Assembly (NCBI RefSeq): GCF_022919715.1
Contig: NZ_CP095042.1
Coordinates: 2,604,001 to 2,668,000 of the forward strand
Origin: Agromyces sp. H17E-10
GTDB taxonomy: Bacteria > Actinomycetota > Actinomycetes > Actinomycetales > Microbacteriaceae
Length of the DNA stretch: 64,000 nt
Reading direction: 5' to 3'
Below, piece after piece: positions 42,704 through 51,265 of the stretch (positions within the stretch are counted from its first letter, which is position 1; each line of letters starts with the position of its first letter). A program made the translations under genes and the position numbers. Under the pieces are notes generated by a model, which was not told the origin of the DNA, searched no databases, and saw nothing but the letters and a program-made list of their open reading frames with translations.

Positions 42704-43999
42704 ATGAAGCGTTTCGCAGCCACCGTTGCCCTGGCCGCCCTCGCGGTACCGCTGACGGCGTGCGCGTCGTCGGGTGCCCCCGATAGCACCGAACTGACCT
42801 CAGGCCCGATCACCATCTGGTACTCGACGAACGAGCAGGAGATCGCCTGGGCGGAGTCGGTCGTCGACGCATGGAACGCCGATCACCCCGACGAGCAGGT
42901 CACCGCCGAGGCCATCCCCTCGGGCAAGTCCTCGGAGGATGCGATCGGCGCGGCCATCACGGCGGGCAACACGCCCTGCCTGGTCTACAACACGGCCCCG
43001 GCCGCGGTCCCCGCCTTCCAGAAGCAGGGCGGCCTCGTGAACATCTCGCAGACGTTCGAGGACGGCGAGTCCTTCATCACGGAGCGGTCGGGCGAAGCTG
43101 CCGACGGGTTCCGCTCGCCCGACGGCGACCTCTACCAGGTGCCGTGGAAGGCCAACCCGTTCATGCTCTACTACAACAAGGACGTCTTCGAGGCGGCCGG
43201 CCTCGACCCCGAGAACCCCGAGCTCGCGACCTACGACGATGTTCTCGCCGCCGCCGAGGCGATCAAGAAGAGCGGTGCAGCCGACTTCGTCCTCTACCCG
43301 CCGGCATCCAGCGACTACACGAATGCGCTGTTCGACTTCTACCCGTTCTTCCTCGCGAACTCGGGCGGCACCCAGCTCGTCACCGACGGCGAGGCATCGT
43401 TCGCCGGTGAAGAGGGCCTCGAGACGCTGGAGTTCTGGAAGACCCTCTACGGCGAGGGCTATTCCTCGGCCGAGCCGTACAGCGGAGACGCGTGGGCCGG
43501 TCCGTTCGCCGACGGCGTCGCGGCGCTCGGCATCGCCGGCCCGTGGGGCGCTGGAGCGTTCGACGGCAAGGTGGACTACGGTATCGTGCCGCTGCCGACC
43601 GCCGACGGAACGCCAGCGGCCGACACCTACACGTTCGGTGACTCGAAGAACGTCGGCCTCTACACCTCCTGCGAGAACAAGCAGACGGCGTGGGACTTCG
43701 CGAAGTTCTCGATGAACGCCGACAACGACCTGGCACTCCTGGAGACCACGGGGCAGTTCCCCATCCGCGGTGACGTCGACGAGATCGCCGGTGAGTTCCT
43801 CGCGACGAGCCCCGTGCTCTCGACGTTCGCCGAGTCCGTCCCGCTGACCGTCGACGTGCCGAACATCGCCAACGCCACCGAGATCTGGCAGACCTTCCGC
43901 GACGCCTGGGGCCAGGCGGTGCAGGCGGGCGAGGGCGACCTCGAGGAGACGTTCACGACCGCCGCCGACGAGATCGACACGCTGATCTCGCAGGGCTGA
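42704..43999 (+). CDS. Sugar-binding lipoprotein of the polysaccharide locus
   Basis: A 431-residue CUT1-type solute-binding lipoprotein. Signal KRFAATVALAALAVPLTAC with lipobox; the mature part shows ITIWYSTNEQEIAWAESVVDAW, LYQVPWKANPFMLYYNKDVFEAAG and AALGIAGPWGAGAF, all typical of oligosaccharide binders. AAGGAG (42689-42694) precedes the ATG at 42704. It is followed by a strong hairpin and then by the PL8 lyase gene. Its permeases lie 6 kb away on the other strand (49237-51047) under an identical operator. It probably binds the oligosaccharide released by the lyase. No cognate ATPase is in the window. Confidence 0.92.
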   Translation: MKRFAATVALAALAVPLTACASSGAPDSTELTSGPITIWYSTNEQEIAWAESVVDAWNADHPDEQVTAEAIPSGKSSEDAIGAAITAGNTPCLVYNTAPAAVPAFQKQGGLVNISQTFEDGESFITERSGEAADGFRSPDGDLYQVPWKANPFMLYYNKDVFEAAGLDPENPELATYDDVLAAAEAIKKSGAADFVLYPPASSDYTNALFDFYPFFLANSGGTQLVTDGEASFAGEEGLETLEFWKTLYGEGYSSAEPYSGDAWAGPFADGVAALGIAGPWGAGAFDGKVDYGIVPLPTADGTPAADTYTFGDSKNVGLYTSCENKQTAWDFAKFSMNADNDLALLETTGQFPIRGDVDEIAGEFLATSPVLSTFAESVPLTVDVPNIANATEIWQTFRDAWGQAVQAGEGDLEETFTTAADEIDTLISQG

Positions 44000-44007
44000 C
44001 GCCCGCA

Positions 44008-44042
44008 CCCGGGATGCGCGGCCGAGCGCTGCGCATCCCGGG
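44008..44042 (+). terminator. Intra-operon hairpin after the sugar-binding protein gene
   Basis: A perfect 12-bp stem (44008-44019 with 44031-44042) with an 11-base loop, nine bases after the binding-protein stop and 87 bases before the PL8 gene. Confidence 0.7.
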
Positions 44043-44129
44043 CGACCCGTACCACTCCACGATCGAGCGCCGGCCGACGCCGCGGCGCTCGCAAACCAGC
44101 ATCCGGCAGAACGGCAAAGGAGCCCCGCC

Positions 44130-47100
44130 ATGCGACGCTTCACCACATCGATCGCCATCACGGTCGCCGCCGTGATCGGTGCGACCGGACTCGTCGCGGC
44201 CCCAGCCGCCGCGGCCGAGGACGACGTCGCGACCGTCGTGTCGCGCCTCGAGGAGTACTACCTCGATCAGGGCGACGAGATCATCATCGCCAACGGCATC
44301 TACCTCGCGCGCACCTCCGAGGCGCTCGACTACGTCGCGACACAGAACGAGGACGGGTCGTGGTCGGACGTGAACTACGCCGACCGGACGAGTTCGGCCA
44401 ACGGCTCGGTCTGGTCCCCCTACATCGCCCTCTATCGCATGCTCGCGATGACGCAGGCCTACCGCGACCCGCAGGCCGAGGGCTTCGGTGACGAGCGCCT
44501 GGTCGACGCCGTCGGGCGCGCGCTGCTGCAGTGGGACCGCGTCGACCCCGGCAACCAGAACTGGTGGGAGACCGAGATCGGCGAGTCGATCGCCATGGGA
44601 CGCATCTCGATGTTCCTCGGCGACGAACTCGACGACGCGGCCTTCGAGGTGAGCCTCGAGCACAACACCGGCAAGCTCGACCCCGTCGGTGCCAACGGCG
44701 CCTGGCGCACCTCGAACTACCTCTTCGAGGCGCTCGCGACCCACGACCTCGACAAGATCGACGAGGGCTTCGCGACCATCGTGGCGACCATCGCCGTCGA
44801 CCACTCGGGCACTGTCAAGGAGGCGGTCCAGCCCGACGGGAGCTTCTGGGCACACGGTGCGCAGCTCTACAGCGAGGGTTACGGCATGGTGCTCTTCACC
44901 TACGCGGCGCTCTGGGCCGACGTGGCGCGCGGTACCTCGCTCGCCTTCGCGCGCGACCAGCTCGACTCGATCGCGTTCTACATCATCAACGGCACGCGCT
45001 GGCTCATCCGCGGCGAGATCGGGATGCTGTACCTCAACTACCGGCCCGCGAAGACGATCCAGGGCGTCACGAGCCAGGCGTCCGAGTTCATCGAGCCCCT
45101 GCAGCGGATGGTGCGCACGGACGCGCTCTACTCGACCGAGTATGCCGCCGTGCTCGACGGCATCACCGGCGAGACGCGCACCAACGGCGTCACCGGGGAC
45201 AAGTACTTCTGGCGCTCGGAGTTCAGCTCGCACATCCGGGAGGACTACGGCATCTTCACCCGCCTGAACTCCTCGCGGACGTTCGGTGCCGAGCTGCGGA
45301 CCGCCTACCGCCCCGAGCTCGGCAACCCCGTGTACTGGAACGCCATGGGGTCGACCGCGATCCAGGTCAACAACCGGGAGTACCTCGACCTCGGTCCGAC
45401 GTTCGACTGGTGGCACTATCCCGGAGTGACGGCGCCCGACGAGAAGCGCACGGAGCGGGGCTTCGAGAACCGCGGGCGCAACGGCGACGGGGCGAGCTTC
45501 ACGGGCGGCGCCTCCGACGGGGAATTCGGGGCGAGCGTGCTGACCCTCGACAGCGCTGGCACCAACGCGCAGAAGAGCTACTTCACCTTCGACGACGAGA
45601 TGGTCGCCCTCGGCGCCGGCATCCGTTCGTCGAGTGCCGCGCCGGTGCACACGACCCTCAACCAGGCAGTGGCCAAGCCGAACGCCACGGTCGGCGGGCA
45701 GGCGGTCGACGCCGGCACCGAGGCCGCGACCGTTGGTGACGCGAACTGGGCGTACAACGACGAAGTCGGGTACGTGTGGGCCCCCGACCAGGACGTGAAG
45801 GTCTCCAACACGTCGCAGAGCGGGAGCTGGGAGGGCGAGGACCCCGTGAGCCGCGACGCGTTCACGCTCGTCGTCGACCACGGCACACAGCCGACGGATG
45901 CGACCTACGACTACACGGTGCTGCCCGCCGCCACCCCGGCCGTGGTCGAGGCGTACGCCGAGCGACCCGCCGTGCGCACGCTGCGCAACGACACCGAGGT
46001 GCAGGCGGTGCGACACGACGAGCTCGGCGTGACGATGGCGACCTTCTACCGCGCGGGTTCCGTCGAGCTCGGCGACGGTCGCACCATGACCGTCGACCAG
46101 CCGAGCGTCGTGATCCTCGACGAACGCGGCAAGACGCCCGTGGTGAGCATCTCGAACCCCGACCGGCCCGGTCTCACCGTGGCACTCGCCATCACCGGCA
46201 AGGGCAAGGACTGGAGCGGCGTCGTCGACCTCGGCTCCGGTGAGGACCAGGGCAGGACAGTGACCGCGGCGCTCGACAAGGGCCGGCTGAGCCCGGCCTC
46301 CGACCTCGCGGCCAGCAGCACCGCCCCCGGCCGCCGCGTCGCGGCACTCGGCGACGACGACCCGAGCACGGTCTGGGCCTCCCGCGAGGAGGACCTGACC
46401 TGGGTCCAGACGAAGCTCGAGCGCGGCTCGTGGGTCACGGGGGTCACGATCGACTGGGGCGACGCCTTCGCCGAGGACTTCCTCATCCAGACCTCGCAGG
46501 ACGGCACCACCTGGACCGACCGGACACATGTCACCGACGGCGCGGGAGGCGTCACCGACGTGGCCGTCGAGCCGACGTCGGCCACGTTCGTCCGCGTGCT
46601 GATGCTCGAGGGCGAGGCCGAGAAGTTCGCGATCCGCGAGCTGAACGTCGAGAGCGGCGTCAACCTCGCCGTCGATGCTGCGACGAGGGCGTCCGGCTAC
46701 TCGGGATACAACCTCGTGTACACGATGGCCGATGGCGACCCGACCACGAGGTGGCGGGGCAACAATTCCGACAGTGCATGGGCGCAGGTCGACCTCGGCA
46801 GCCCCCAGGCCGTCGGTGCTGTCCGGCTCCGCTGGGAGGCCGCCTACGCCAAGTCGTACCGGATCCAGCTCTCCGACGACGGCGTCACGTGGCGCGACGC
46901 GTACTCGACACCCACCGCGGGCAGCGATGGCGGCGTCGACGTGATCGGCCTCGAGGGCGAGACCGCCCGATTCGTCCGGATGCAGACCGTGAAGCGGGCC
47001 CTCAACTACGGTCCGTCGCTCTGGGAGTTCGAGGTCTTCGCCGACCGCGCCGTCGTCGACGCCCCGAGCGTGCCGAGCGGCCCCGAGAACCTCGCCCTGA

Positions 47101-47945
47101 ACCGGCCGACCACCGCCGACAGCGTCTACAACGACAATCCGACGATCGTGGCGACCAAAGCGACCGACGGATCGCTCGGCACGAAGTGGTCGTCGGCCCG
47201 GCAGAGCGCCGAGCACTGGCTGCAGGTCGATCTCGGCAGCGCTCGATCCGTCTCCCGGGCGATCATCAACTGGGAGACCGGCACGTCGAACGACTACCGG
47301 GTCGAGGGTTCCGTCGACGGCGGCGAGTGGACCGAGCTCGCCCGGGTGGCGTCGGCGCAGCCGTCGCTGAAGCACGTCCACGACTTCGGCCCGGTCGACG
47401 TGCGCTACGTGCGAGTCGCCGGGTTGCCGGCGACGCAGTACGGCCTCAACATCTGGGAGCTCGAGCTCTACGGCGGCTACACGTTCGACTGCGCGGAGTC
47501 GCTCGTCGTCGAGCGCGACGGGAGCGCCGTGCTCGCCGGGGTCGTGTCACCGGCCGACCCGGACGACGCCTTCAGCGCTGCATCCATGGATGCCTCGGTC
47601 GTGACGATCTCGGACGAGCCGAGCCTCGGCGACGACGGCCGGGTCGAGGTCGGCATCGAGACGTACGAGCCGGGCGCGACCAGCGTGCTGCTCCGCCACG
47701 CGGGCGGCGACGAGCTGGCGTGGTGCGACGTGACCGTGACGGCCGACCGAGCGGACCTCGTCGAGCAGGTGAACGCCGCGAACGGTCTCGACAGTCGCGA
47801 GTACACCGTCTCGACCTGGACGACGATGGTGCGCGCACTCGAGACGGCGAAGGCGGTTCTCGCCGCGACCTCCTCGACGCAGGCGCAGGTCGACGCCGCC
47901 ACCGCCGACCTCGCGGACGCCGTCGACGGGCTCGACGCGCGATGA
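44130..47945 (+). CDS. Secreted polysaccharide lyase family 8 (xanthan/hyaluronate lyase-like) with discoidin modules
   Basis: A 1271-residue secreted protein. The signal ends near PAAAAEDD. A PL8 alpha/alpha toroid follows (about 30-380) with catalytic Asn 189 (GANGAW), His 242 (WAHGAQLY) and Tyr 251 (EGYGMVLF); the His-Tyr spacing of nine is that of characterised PL8 enzymes. A beta super-sandwich comes next (about 390-700, with NREYLDLGPTFDWWHYPG). Then there are three F5/8-type C (CBM32-like) modules (about 710-840, 845-975, 985-1115) and a C-terminal FIVAR-like three-helix module. PL8 lyases cut uronate-containing glycans by beta-elimination; xanthan lyase removes the terminal pyruvylated mannose. 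The mannose-handling genes around it favour that kind of substrate. AAAGGAG precedes the ATG. Confidence 0.88.
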   Translation: MRRFTTSIAITVAAVIGATGLVAAPAAAAEDDVATVVSRLEEYYLDQGDEIIIANGIYLARTSEALDYVATQNEDGSWSDVNYADRTSSANGSVWSPYIALYRMLAMTQAYRDPQAEGFGDERLVDAVGRALLQWDRVDPGNQNWWETEIGESIAMGRISMFLGDELDDAAFEVSLEHNTGKLDPVGANGAWRTSNYLFEALATHDLDKIDEGFATIVATIAVDHSGTVKEAVQPDGSFWAHGAQLYSEGYGMVLFTYAALWADVARGTSLAFARDQLDSIAFYIINGTRWLIRGEIGMLYLNYRPAKTIQGVTSQASEFIEPLQRMVRTDALYSTEYAAVLDGITGETRTNGVTGDKYFWRSEFSSHIREDYGIFTRLNSSRTFGAELRTAYRPELGNPVYWNAMGSTAIQVNNREYLDLGPTFDWWHYPGVTAPDEKRTERGFENRGRNGDGASFTGGASDGEFGASVLTLDSAGTNAQKSYFTFDDEMVALGAGIRSSSAAPVHTTLNQAVAKPNATVGGQAVDAGTEAATVGDANWAYNDEVGYVWAPDQDVKVSNTSQSGSWEGEDPVSRDAFTLVVDHGTQPTDATYDYTVLPAATPAVVEAYAERPAVRTLRNDTEVQAVRHDELGVTMATFYRAGSVELGDGRTMTVDQPSVVILDERGKTPVVSISNPDRPGLTVALAITGKGKDWSGVVDLGSGEDQGRTVTAALDKGRLSPASDLAASSTAPGRRVAALGDDDPSTVWASREEDLTWVQTKLERGSWVTGVTIDWGDAFAEDFLIQTSQDGTTWTDRTHVTDGAGGVTDVAVEPTSATFVRVLMLEGEAEKFAIRELNVESGVNLAVDAATRASGYSGYNLVYTMADGDPTTRWRGNNSDSAWAQVDLGSPQAVGAVRLRWEAAYAKSYRIQLSDDGVTWRDAYSTPTAGSDGGVDVIGLEGETARFVRMQTVKRALNYGPSLWEFEVFADRAVVDAPSVPSGPENLALNRPTTADSVYNDNPTIVATKATDGSLGTKWSSARQSAEHWLQVDLGSARSVSRAIINWETGTSNDYRVEGSVDGGEWTELARVASAQPSLKHVHDFGPVDVRYVRVAGLPATQYGLNIWELELYGGYTFDCAESLVVERDGSAVLAGVVSPADPDDAFSAASMDASVVTISDEPSLGDDGRVEVGIETYEPGATSVLLRHAGGDELAWCDVTVTADRADLVEQVNAANGLDSREYTVSTWTTMVRALETAKAVLAATSSTQAQVDAATADLADAVDGLDAR

Positions 47946-47976
47946 GGCACTGACGGCGCCGAGGCGCTGAACGTCG

Positions 47977-48004
47977 GACCCCGATCCAGCACTGGATCGG
48001 GGTC
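47977..48004 (+). terminator. Terminator hairpin of the PL8 gene
   Basis: A 12-13 bp stem (47977-47989 with 47992-48004) followed by TTGTCG, 32 bases after the PL8 stop. Confidence 0.75.
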
Positions 48005-48080
48005 TTGTCGTGGGGTCACGTGGGCGTGCTCGGCCCGGGGGCGACGGTGCACGGGCAGGAACGCCGGTGTGCACGAACGA

Positions 48081-48114
48081 CGCAGCGCCCGGGACTCGCG
48101 TCCCGGGCGCTGCG
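48081..48114 (-). terminator. Terminator hairpin of the GH130 operon
   Basis: A perfect 15-bp stem (48081-48095 with 48100-48114) with a four-base loop, seven bases beyond the GH130 stop on the minus strand. Confidence 0.75.
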
Positions 48115-48120
48115 TGCTGG

Positions 48121-49206
48121 TCACTCCTGGCCGGTCAGCTCCGCGACGCCGATCGACGAGTCCGCCATGCCGTAGAACACGAACCGGCGATCGCCGATCT
48201 GCTCGATCGCGGTGGGGAAGACGACGTTGCCGAGGGTGCCCTGCAGCTCCTCCGCGGTCTCGGGCGCGAGCAGCGGCTCGGCAGACCGCGCGATGACCTG
48301 ACGAGGGTCGTCGGCGTCGAGCAGCATCGCACCGGCCGAGTAGCGCGAGCCGTGCGCGAGCTCGAAGCCCTTCGGCGTCGCCCCCGACACGCCGTGGTGC
48401 AGCAGCAGCCAGCCCTCGGGCACGCGCAACGGAGCGGGGCCTGCACCGATCTTGGCGGTCTCGTAGGCCATCTCCGGCCCGGCGATCATCGACGAGCCGT
48501 GCACATGCGCGAGCGCTGCCGGGTCGCGCTGGACCGACTCGAGATCGACGTAGCCGATCCAGATCGACGGACGTTCGTCGTCGATCCCCGCGGGGGTCCG
48601 CGCGCCCTCACCCGGGCGGAGCCAGTCGAGGTCCCACATCGGGCGGTGCAGCAGGGCGATGCTCGGCCGGCCGTCGGGCCCGGCGACGAGCTCGGGGAAG
48701 AACACGATGTCCTTGTTCGGGAAGAGGTTGAGATCGCTCTCGAGCTCGGGCTGGTACTCGAAGTGGATCGGCCCGAGCCGCTGCCACTCGACCGTGTCCC
48801 GGGAGACCGCCAGGGCCGGCTTCGGCCCGAGCGGTCCGTAGGCGATGTACGTCATCACGTGCAGGCCGAGTGGCTCCAGGAAGGTGATGCGCGGGTCCTC
48901 GACGCCGGCGTTCTGCCGGCCGTGCTCCCAGCGCTCGTCGGGAGAGAGCACGACTCCGAGCCGCTCGACGCCGACGGGGACCCCGTCGACGATGGTGACC
49001 CGCGCTCGTGCGATCCGCGAGACGTTGCCCGCCGCGACGACCCGCGGGTAGAGATAGAGCTCGCCGTCGGCGCCCCACGCCGTCGCGGGGTTGAGCACCC
49101 CTTCGACCTCGAGCGGATCGCTCGGGTCCGCGGACATGATCGTGCCGAGTCGACGCAGTGCGTACGGGATCGTGGTCGGTCGTGCGGTCTCGTGGAGTCG
49201 GGTCAT
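48121..49206 (-). CDS. Glycoside hydrolase family 130 (mannoside phosphorylase / mannosidase)
   Basis: A 361-residue five-bladed propeller enzyme without a signal peptide, therefore cytoplasmic. NPATAWGADGELYLYPRVV and AGVEDPRITFLE (catalytic Asp about 104) are the GH130 hallmarks; LHRPMWDLDW and APLRVPEGWLLLHHGV are also family-like. GH130 members phosphorolyse beta-mannosides to mannose 1-phosphate or hydrolyse them; which applies depends on phosphate-binding residues I cannot confirm. A phosphomannomutase-like gene in the same locus favours phosphorolysis. AAGG lies just before the ATG. It is the last gene of the run permease, permease, GH130. Confidence 0.87.
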   Translation of the reverse strand: MTRLHETARPTTIPYALRRLGTIMSADPSDPLEVEGVLNPATAWGADGELYLYPRVVAAGNVSRIARARVTIVDGVPVGVERLGVVLSPDERWEHGRQNAGVEDPRITFLEPLGLHVMTYIAYGPLGPKPALAVSRDTVEWQRLGPIHFEYQPELESDLNLFPNKDIVFFPELVAGPDGRPSIALLHRPMWDLDWLRPGEGARTPAGIDDERPSIWIGYVDLESVQRDPAALAHVHGSSMIAGPEMAYETAKIGAGPAPLRVPEGWLLLHHGVSGATPKGFELAHGSRYSAGAMLLDADDPRQVIARSAEPLLAPETAEELQGTLGNVVFPTAIEQIGDRRFVFYGMADSSIGVAELTGQE

Positions 49207-49236
49207 TACCTTGCCTTGGAGGGTGGTGGAGACGGC

Positions 49237-50109
49237 TCAGCCCTTGATGGCGGAGCCGAGGTTCGCAGAGGTGAAATTCCGCTGGAACAGGAGGAAGAGC
49301 ACGACGACGGGCACGGCGAGCACGCAGGCACCGGCGAGGACGGCGCCCATCGGATTGTCGAGGAACGCGCCGTTCGTCTGGGAGAAGTTCGCCAGGCTGA
49401 CCGCGAGCGTCTGCTTCGAGGCATCCTTGGTGACCAGGAACGGCCAGAGGAACTCGTTCCACGGGCCGATGAACGTCACGAGCATCGCCGTCAGCACAGC
49501 GGGGCGAACGAGCGGCACCGCGATCGAGACCAGGATGCGGAGCTCGCTCGCCCCATCCATTCGCGCCGCGTCGAAGACGTCGCGCGGGATCTGCAGGAAG
49601 TACTGCCGGAAGATCAGCACGGCCACGGAGTTGATCGCGAAGGGCAGGATCATGCCGACGAAGCTGTCGGCGAGCCCGAAGTACCGCACGACCATCACGT
49701 AGAGCGGGATCATGAGGAGCTGGAACGGGATCGTCTGCACGAGGAGCACGAGGGCGAACACCACGCCCCGCCCGCGGAACGAGAGCACGGCGAGGGCGTA
49801 GCCGACGAGCAGGCCGAACACGAGGGTGCAGCCGACGACGCCGACGGTGAAGATCAGCGAGTTGAGGAGCGAGCCGAGGAGGTTCACGGACTCGTTGATC
49901 TCGACGAAGTTGTTCAGCGTGAGGTTGCCGGGCAGCGGCAGCAGGCCGAGCGGACTCGTGTCGCGTTCCCGCTGCAGCGCGCCGATCACCATGTAGTAGA
50001 ACGGCACGAGGGCCAGGAGCGCGCCGACGAGCAGGAGCACGAAACGGAGGACTCCGCCCACGCGGCTTCGTCGCACGTGCTGCTCGGTCGTCGGGGTCGA
50101 TGCGGTCAT
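49237..50109 (-). CDS. Carbohydrate ABC permease, MalG type
   Basis: A 290-residue permease with six helices. The EAA loop reads DVFDAARMDGASELRILVSI, and GPWNEFLWPFLVTKD precedes the last helices, as usual for MalG-like proteins. The ATG overlaps the stop of the preceding permease (ATGA), so the two subunits are made together. The gap to the GH130 start is 30 bases. Together with the permease at 50106 it should import the oligosaccharide bound by the lipoprotein at 42704. Confidence 0.94.
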   Translation of the reverse strand: MTASTPTTEQHVRRSRVGGVLRFVLLLVGALLALVPFYYMVIGALQRERDTSPLGLLPLPGNLTLNNFVEINESVNLLGSLLNSLIFTVGVVGCTLVFGLLVGYALAVLSFRGRGVVFALVLLVQTIPFQLLMIPLYVMVVRYFGLADSFVGMILPFAINSVAVLIFRQYFLQIPRDVFDAARMDGASELRILVSIAVPLVRPAVLTAMLVTFIGPWNEFLWPFLVTKDASKQTLAVSLANFSQTNGAFLDNPMGAVLAGACVLAVPVVVLFLLFQRNFTSANLGSAIKG

Positions 50110-51047
50110 CGGTCCTTGCCCTCCGTGATGCGGCGTGAGATGAGCGAGACGATCAGCACGACGACGACGAGGATCATGCCGATCGCGGCGGCGATGTCGG
50201 GCTTGCCCTGCTGGATGCCCAGCTGGTACATGAGCAGTGCGGGCGTCATCGACGCGCCGTTTGGGCCGCCGCCGGTGAGCAGGTACGGCTCGGTGAAGAT
50301 CTGGGCCGTGGTGATGATCGACAGCAGCACGACGAGCGAGGTCACCGGGCGGACCGCGGGCAGGGTGACCGAGCGGAACCGCTGCCAGCGTCCGGCGCCG
50401 TCGAGCTGGGCCGCCTCGTGCAGCTCGGCCGGCACGTTCTGCAGTGCGGCGAGATAGAGCAGGATGTAGAACCCGAGGTTCTTCCACGTCACGTACAGCG
50501 CGATGAGCGGCATGATCAGCGTCGGATTCGCGAGCCACGAGGGTTCGGGCGCGAGCGGGCCGAGCAGTGAGTTCACCACGCCGTTGCTGTTGAACAGGAA
50601 GATCCAGACCGCGAGCGTCGCGACCGAGGCCGTGATGTACGGGATGTAATACGAGATCCGGAAGAAGCCACGCCAGTGCACGGCGGCGTCGAGCCCGGAG
50701 GCGAAGAGCAGCCCGAGAACCACGGTGAGTGGCACGTTGATGACGAGGAAGATCAGCAGGTTGCCGAACGCCTGTTGCACCGCCGGGTCGCCGAGCACGG
50801 TCGTGAAGTTGTCGAGTCCGACGAACGGATGGGGCACTTCGACACCGGGAGCGGTGAAGTAGAAGTCGTGGAACGACATCCAGATGCCGAAGCCGAACGG
50901 GATCAGGAAGACCACGATCACGAAGAGCAGGTACGGCGCGCTCAGCAGGATGCCGAGCGGGTTCTCGCCGAGCCACCGGCGGAGAACACCCCCGCTGCGT
51001 CGAGGGTGGGCGCTGCCCGGATGATGCGTTGGCGCGGCACTGCCCAT
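50106..51047 (-). CDS. Carbohydrate ABC permease, MalF type
   Basis: A 313-residue permease. A Pro/Arg-rich N-terminus precedes six helices (first: ILLSAPYLLFVIVVFLIPFG). The EAA loop is ELHEAAQLDGAGRWQRFRSV. The ATG ending at 51047 has AGGAG seven bases upstream; a GTG at 51062 is an alternative. It is the first gene of the minus-strand operon and is driven by the operator-containing promoter at 51128-51156. Confidence 0.93.
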   Translation of the reverse strand: MGSAAPTHHPGSAHPRRSGGVLRRWLGENPLGILLSAPYLLFVIVVFLIPFGFGIWMSFHDFYFTAPGVEVPHPFVGLDNFTTVLGDPAVQQAFGNLLIFLVINVPLTVVLGLLFASGLDAAVHWRGFFRISYYIPYITASVATLAVWIFLFNSNGVVNSLLGPLAPEPSWLANPTLIMPLIALYVTWKNLGFYILLYLAALQNVPAELHEAAQLDGAGRWQRFRSVTLPAVRPVTSLVVLLSIITTAQIFTEPYLLTGGGPNGASMTPALLMYQLGIQQGKPDIAAAIGMILVVVVLIVSLISRRITEGKDR

Positions 51048-51127
51048 CGCGATGCTCCTCACGTTCGGTACGACCGACGCGGCGGCCGCTCCCGTCGAGA
51101 GGAGCCGTCCGTCGGTGACGAATCCCT

Positions 51128-51156
51128 AGTAAACCGGTTTTGCAAGGTTCGGTCAA
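51128..51156 (-). promoter_or_regulatory. Promoter with embedded operator AAACCGGTTT
   Basis: On the minus strand: TTGACC (51156-51151), 17-base spacer, TTTACT (51133-51128). AAACCGGTTT (51131-51140) lies in the spacer and overlaps the -10, the same design as at 42549-42579. It drives permease, permease, GH130. Confidence 0.8.
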
Positions 51157-51230
51157 CTCTGTATCGTCGTTCGCGGCCGATCCGCCATGAACGCCGGGAT
51201 TCTGCGGTGATTTCCCTCGCGAGGATGAGG

Positions 51231-51246
51231 CTAAATCACGCTAAAC
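51231..51246 (+). promoter_or_regulatory. Direct-repeat element CTAAA-N6-CTAAA before the LacI gene
   Basis: CTAAATCACGCTAAAC, seven bases upstream of the TATGCT -10 (51253-51258) of the LacI gene, thus near its -35. It matches the element at 42439-42454 (opposite orientation) in 13 of 16 bases. Confidence 0.45.
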
Positions 51247-51265
51247 ACCCGCTATGCTTCGGAGC

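Noticed and set aside
43953..47381. Antisense ORF of 1142 codons across the PL8 gene
   Set aside because: High-GC shadow: Arg/Gly/Val/Ala-rich, no motifs, and the plus strand carries a complete PL8 protein with catalytic residues.
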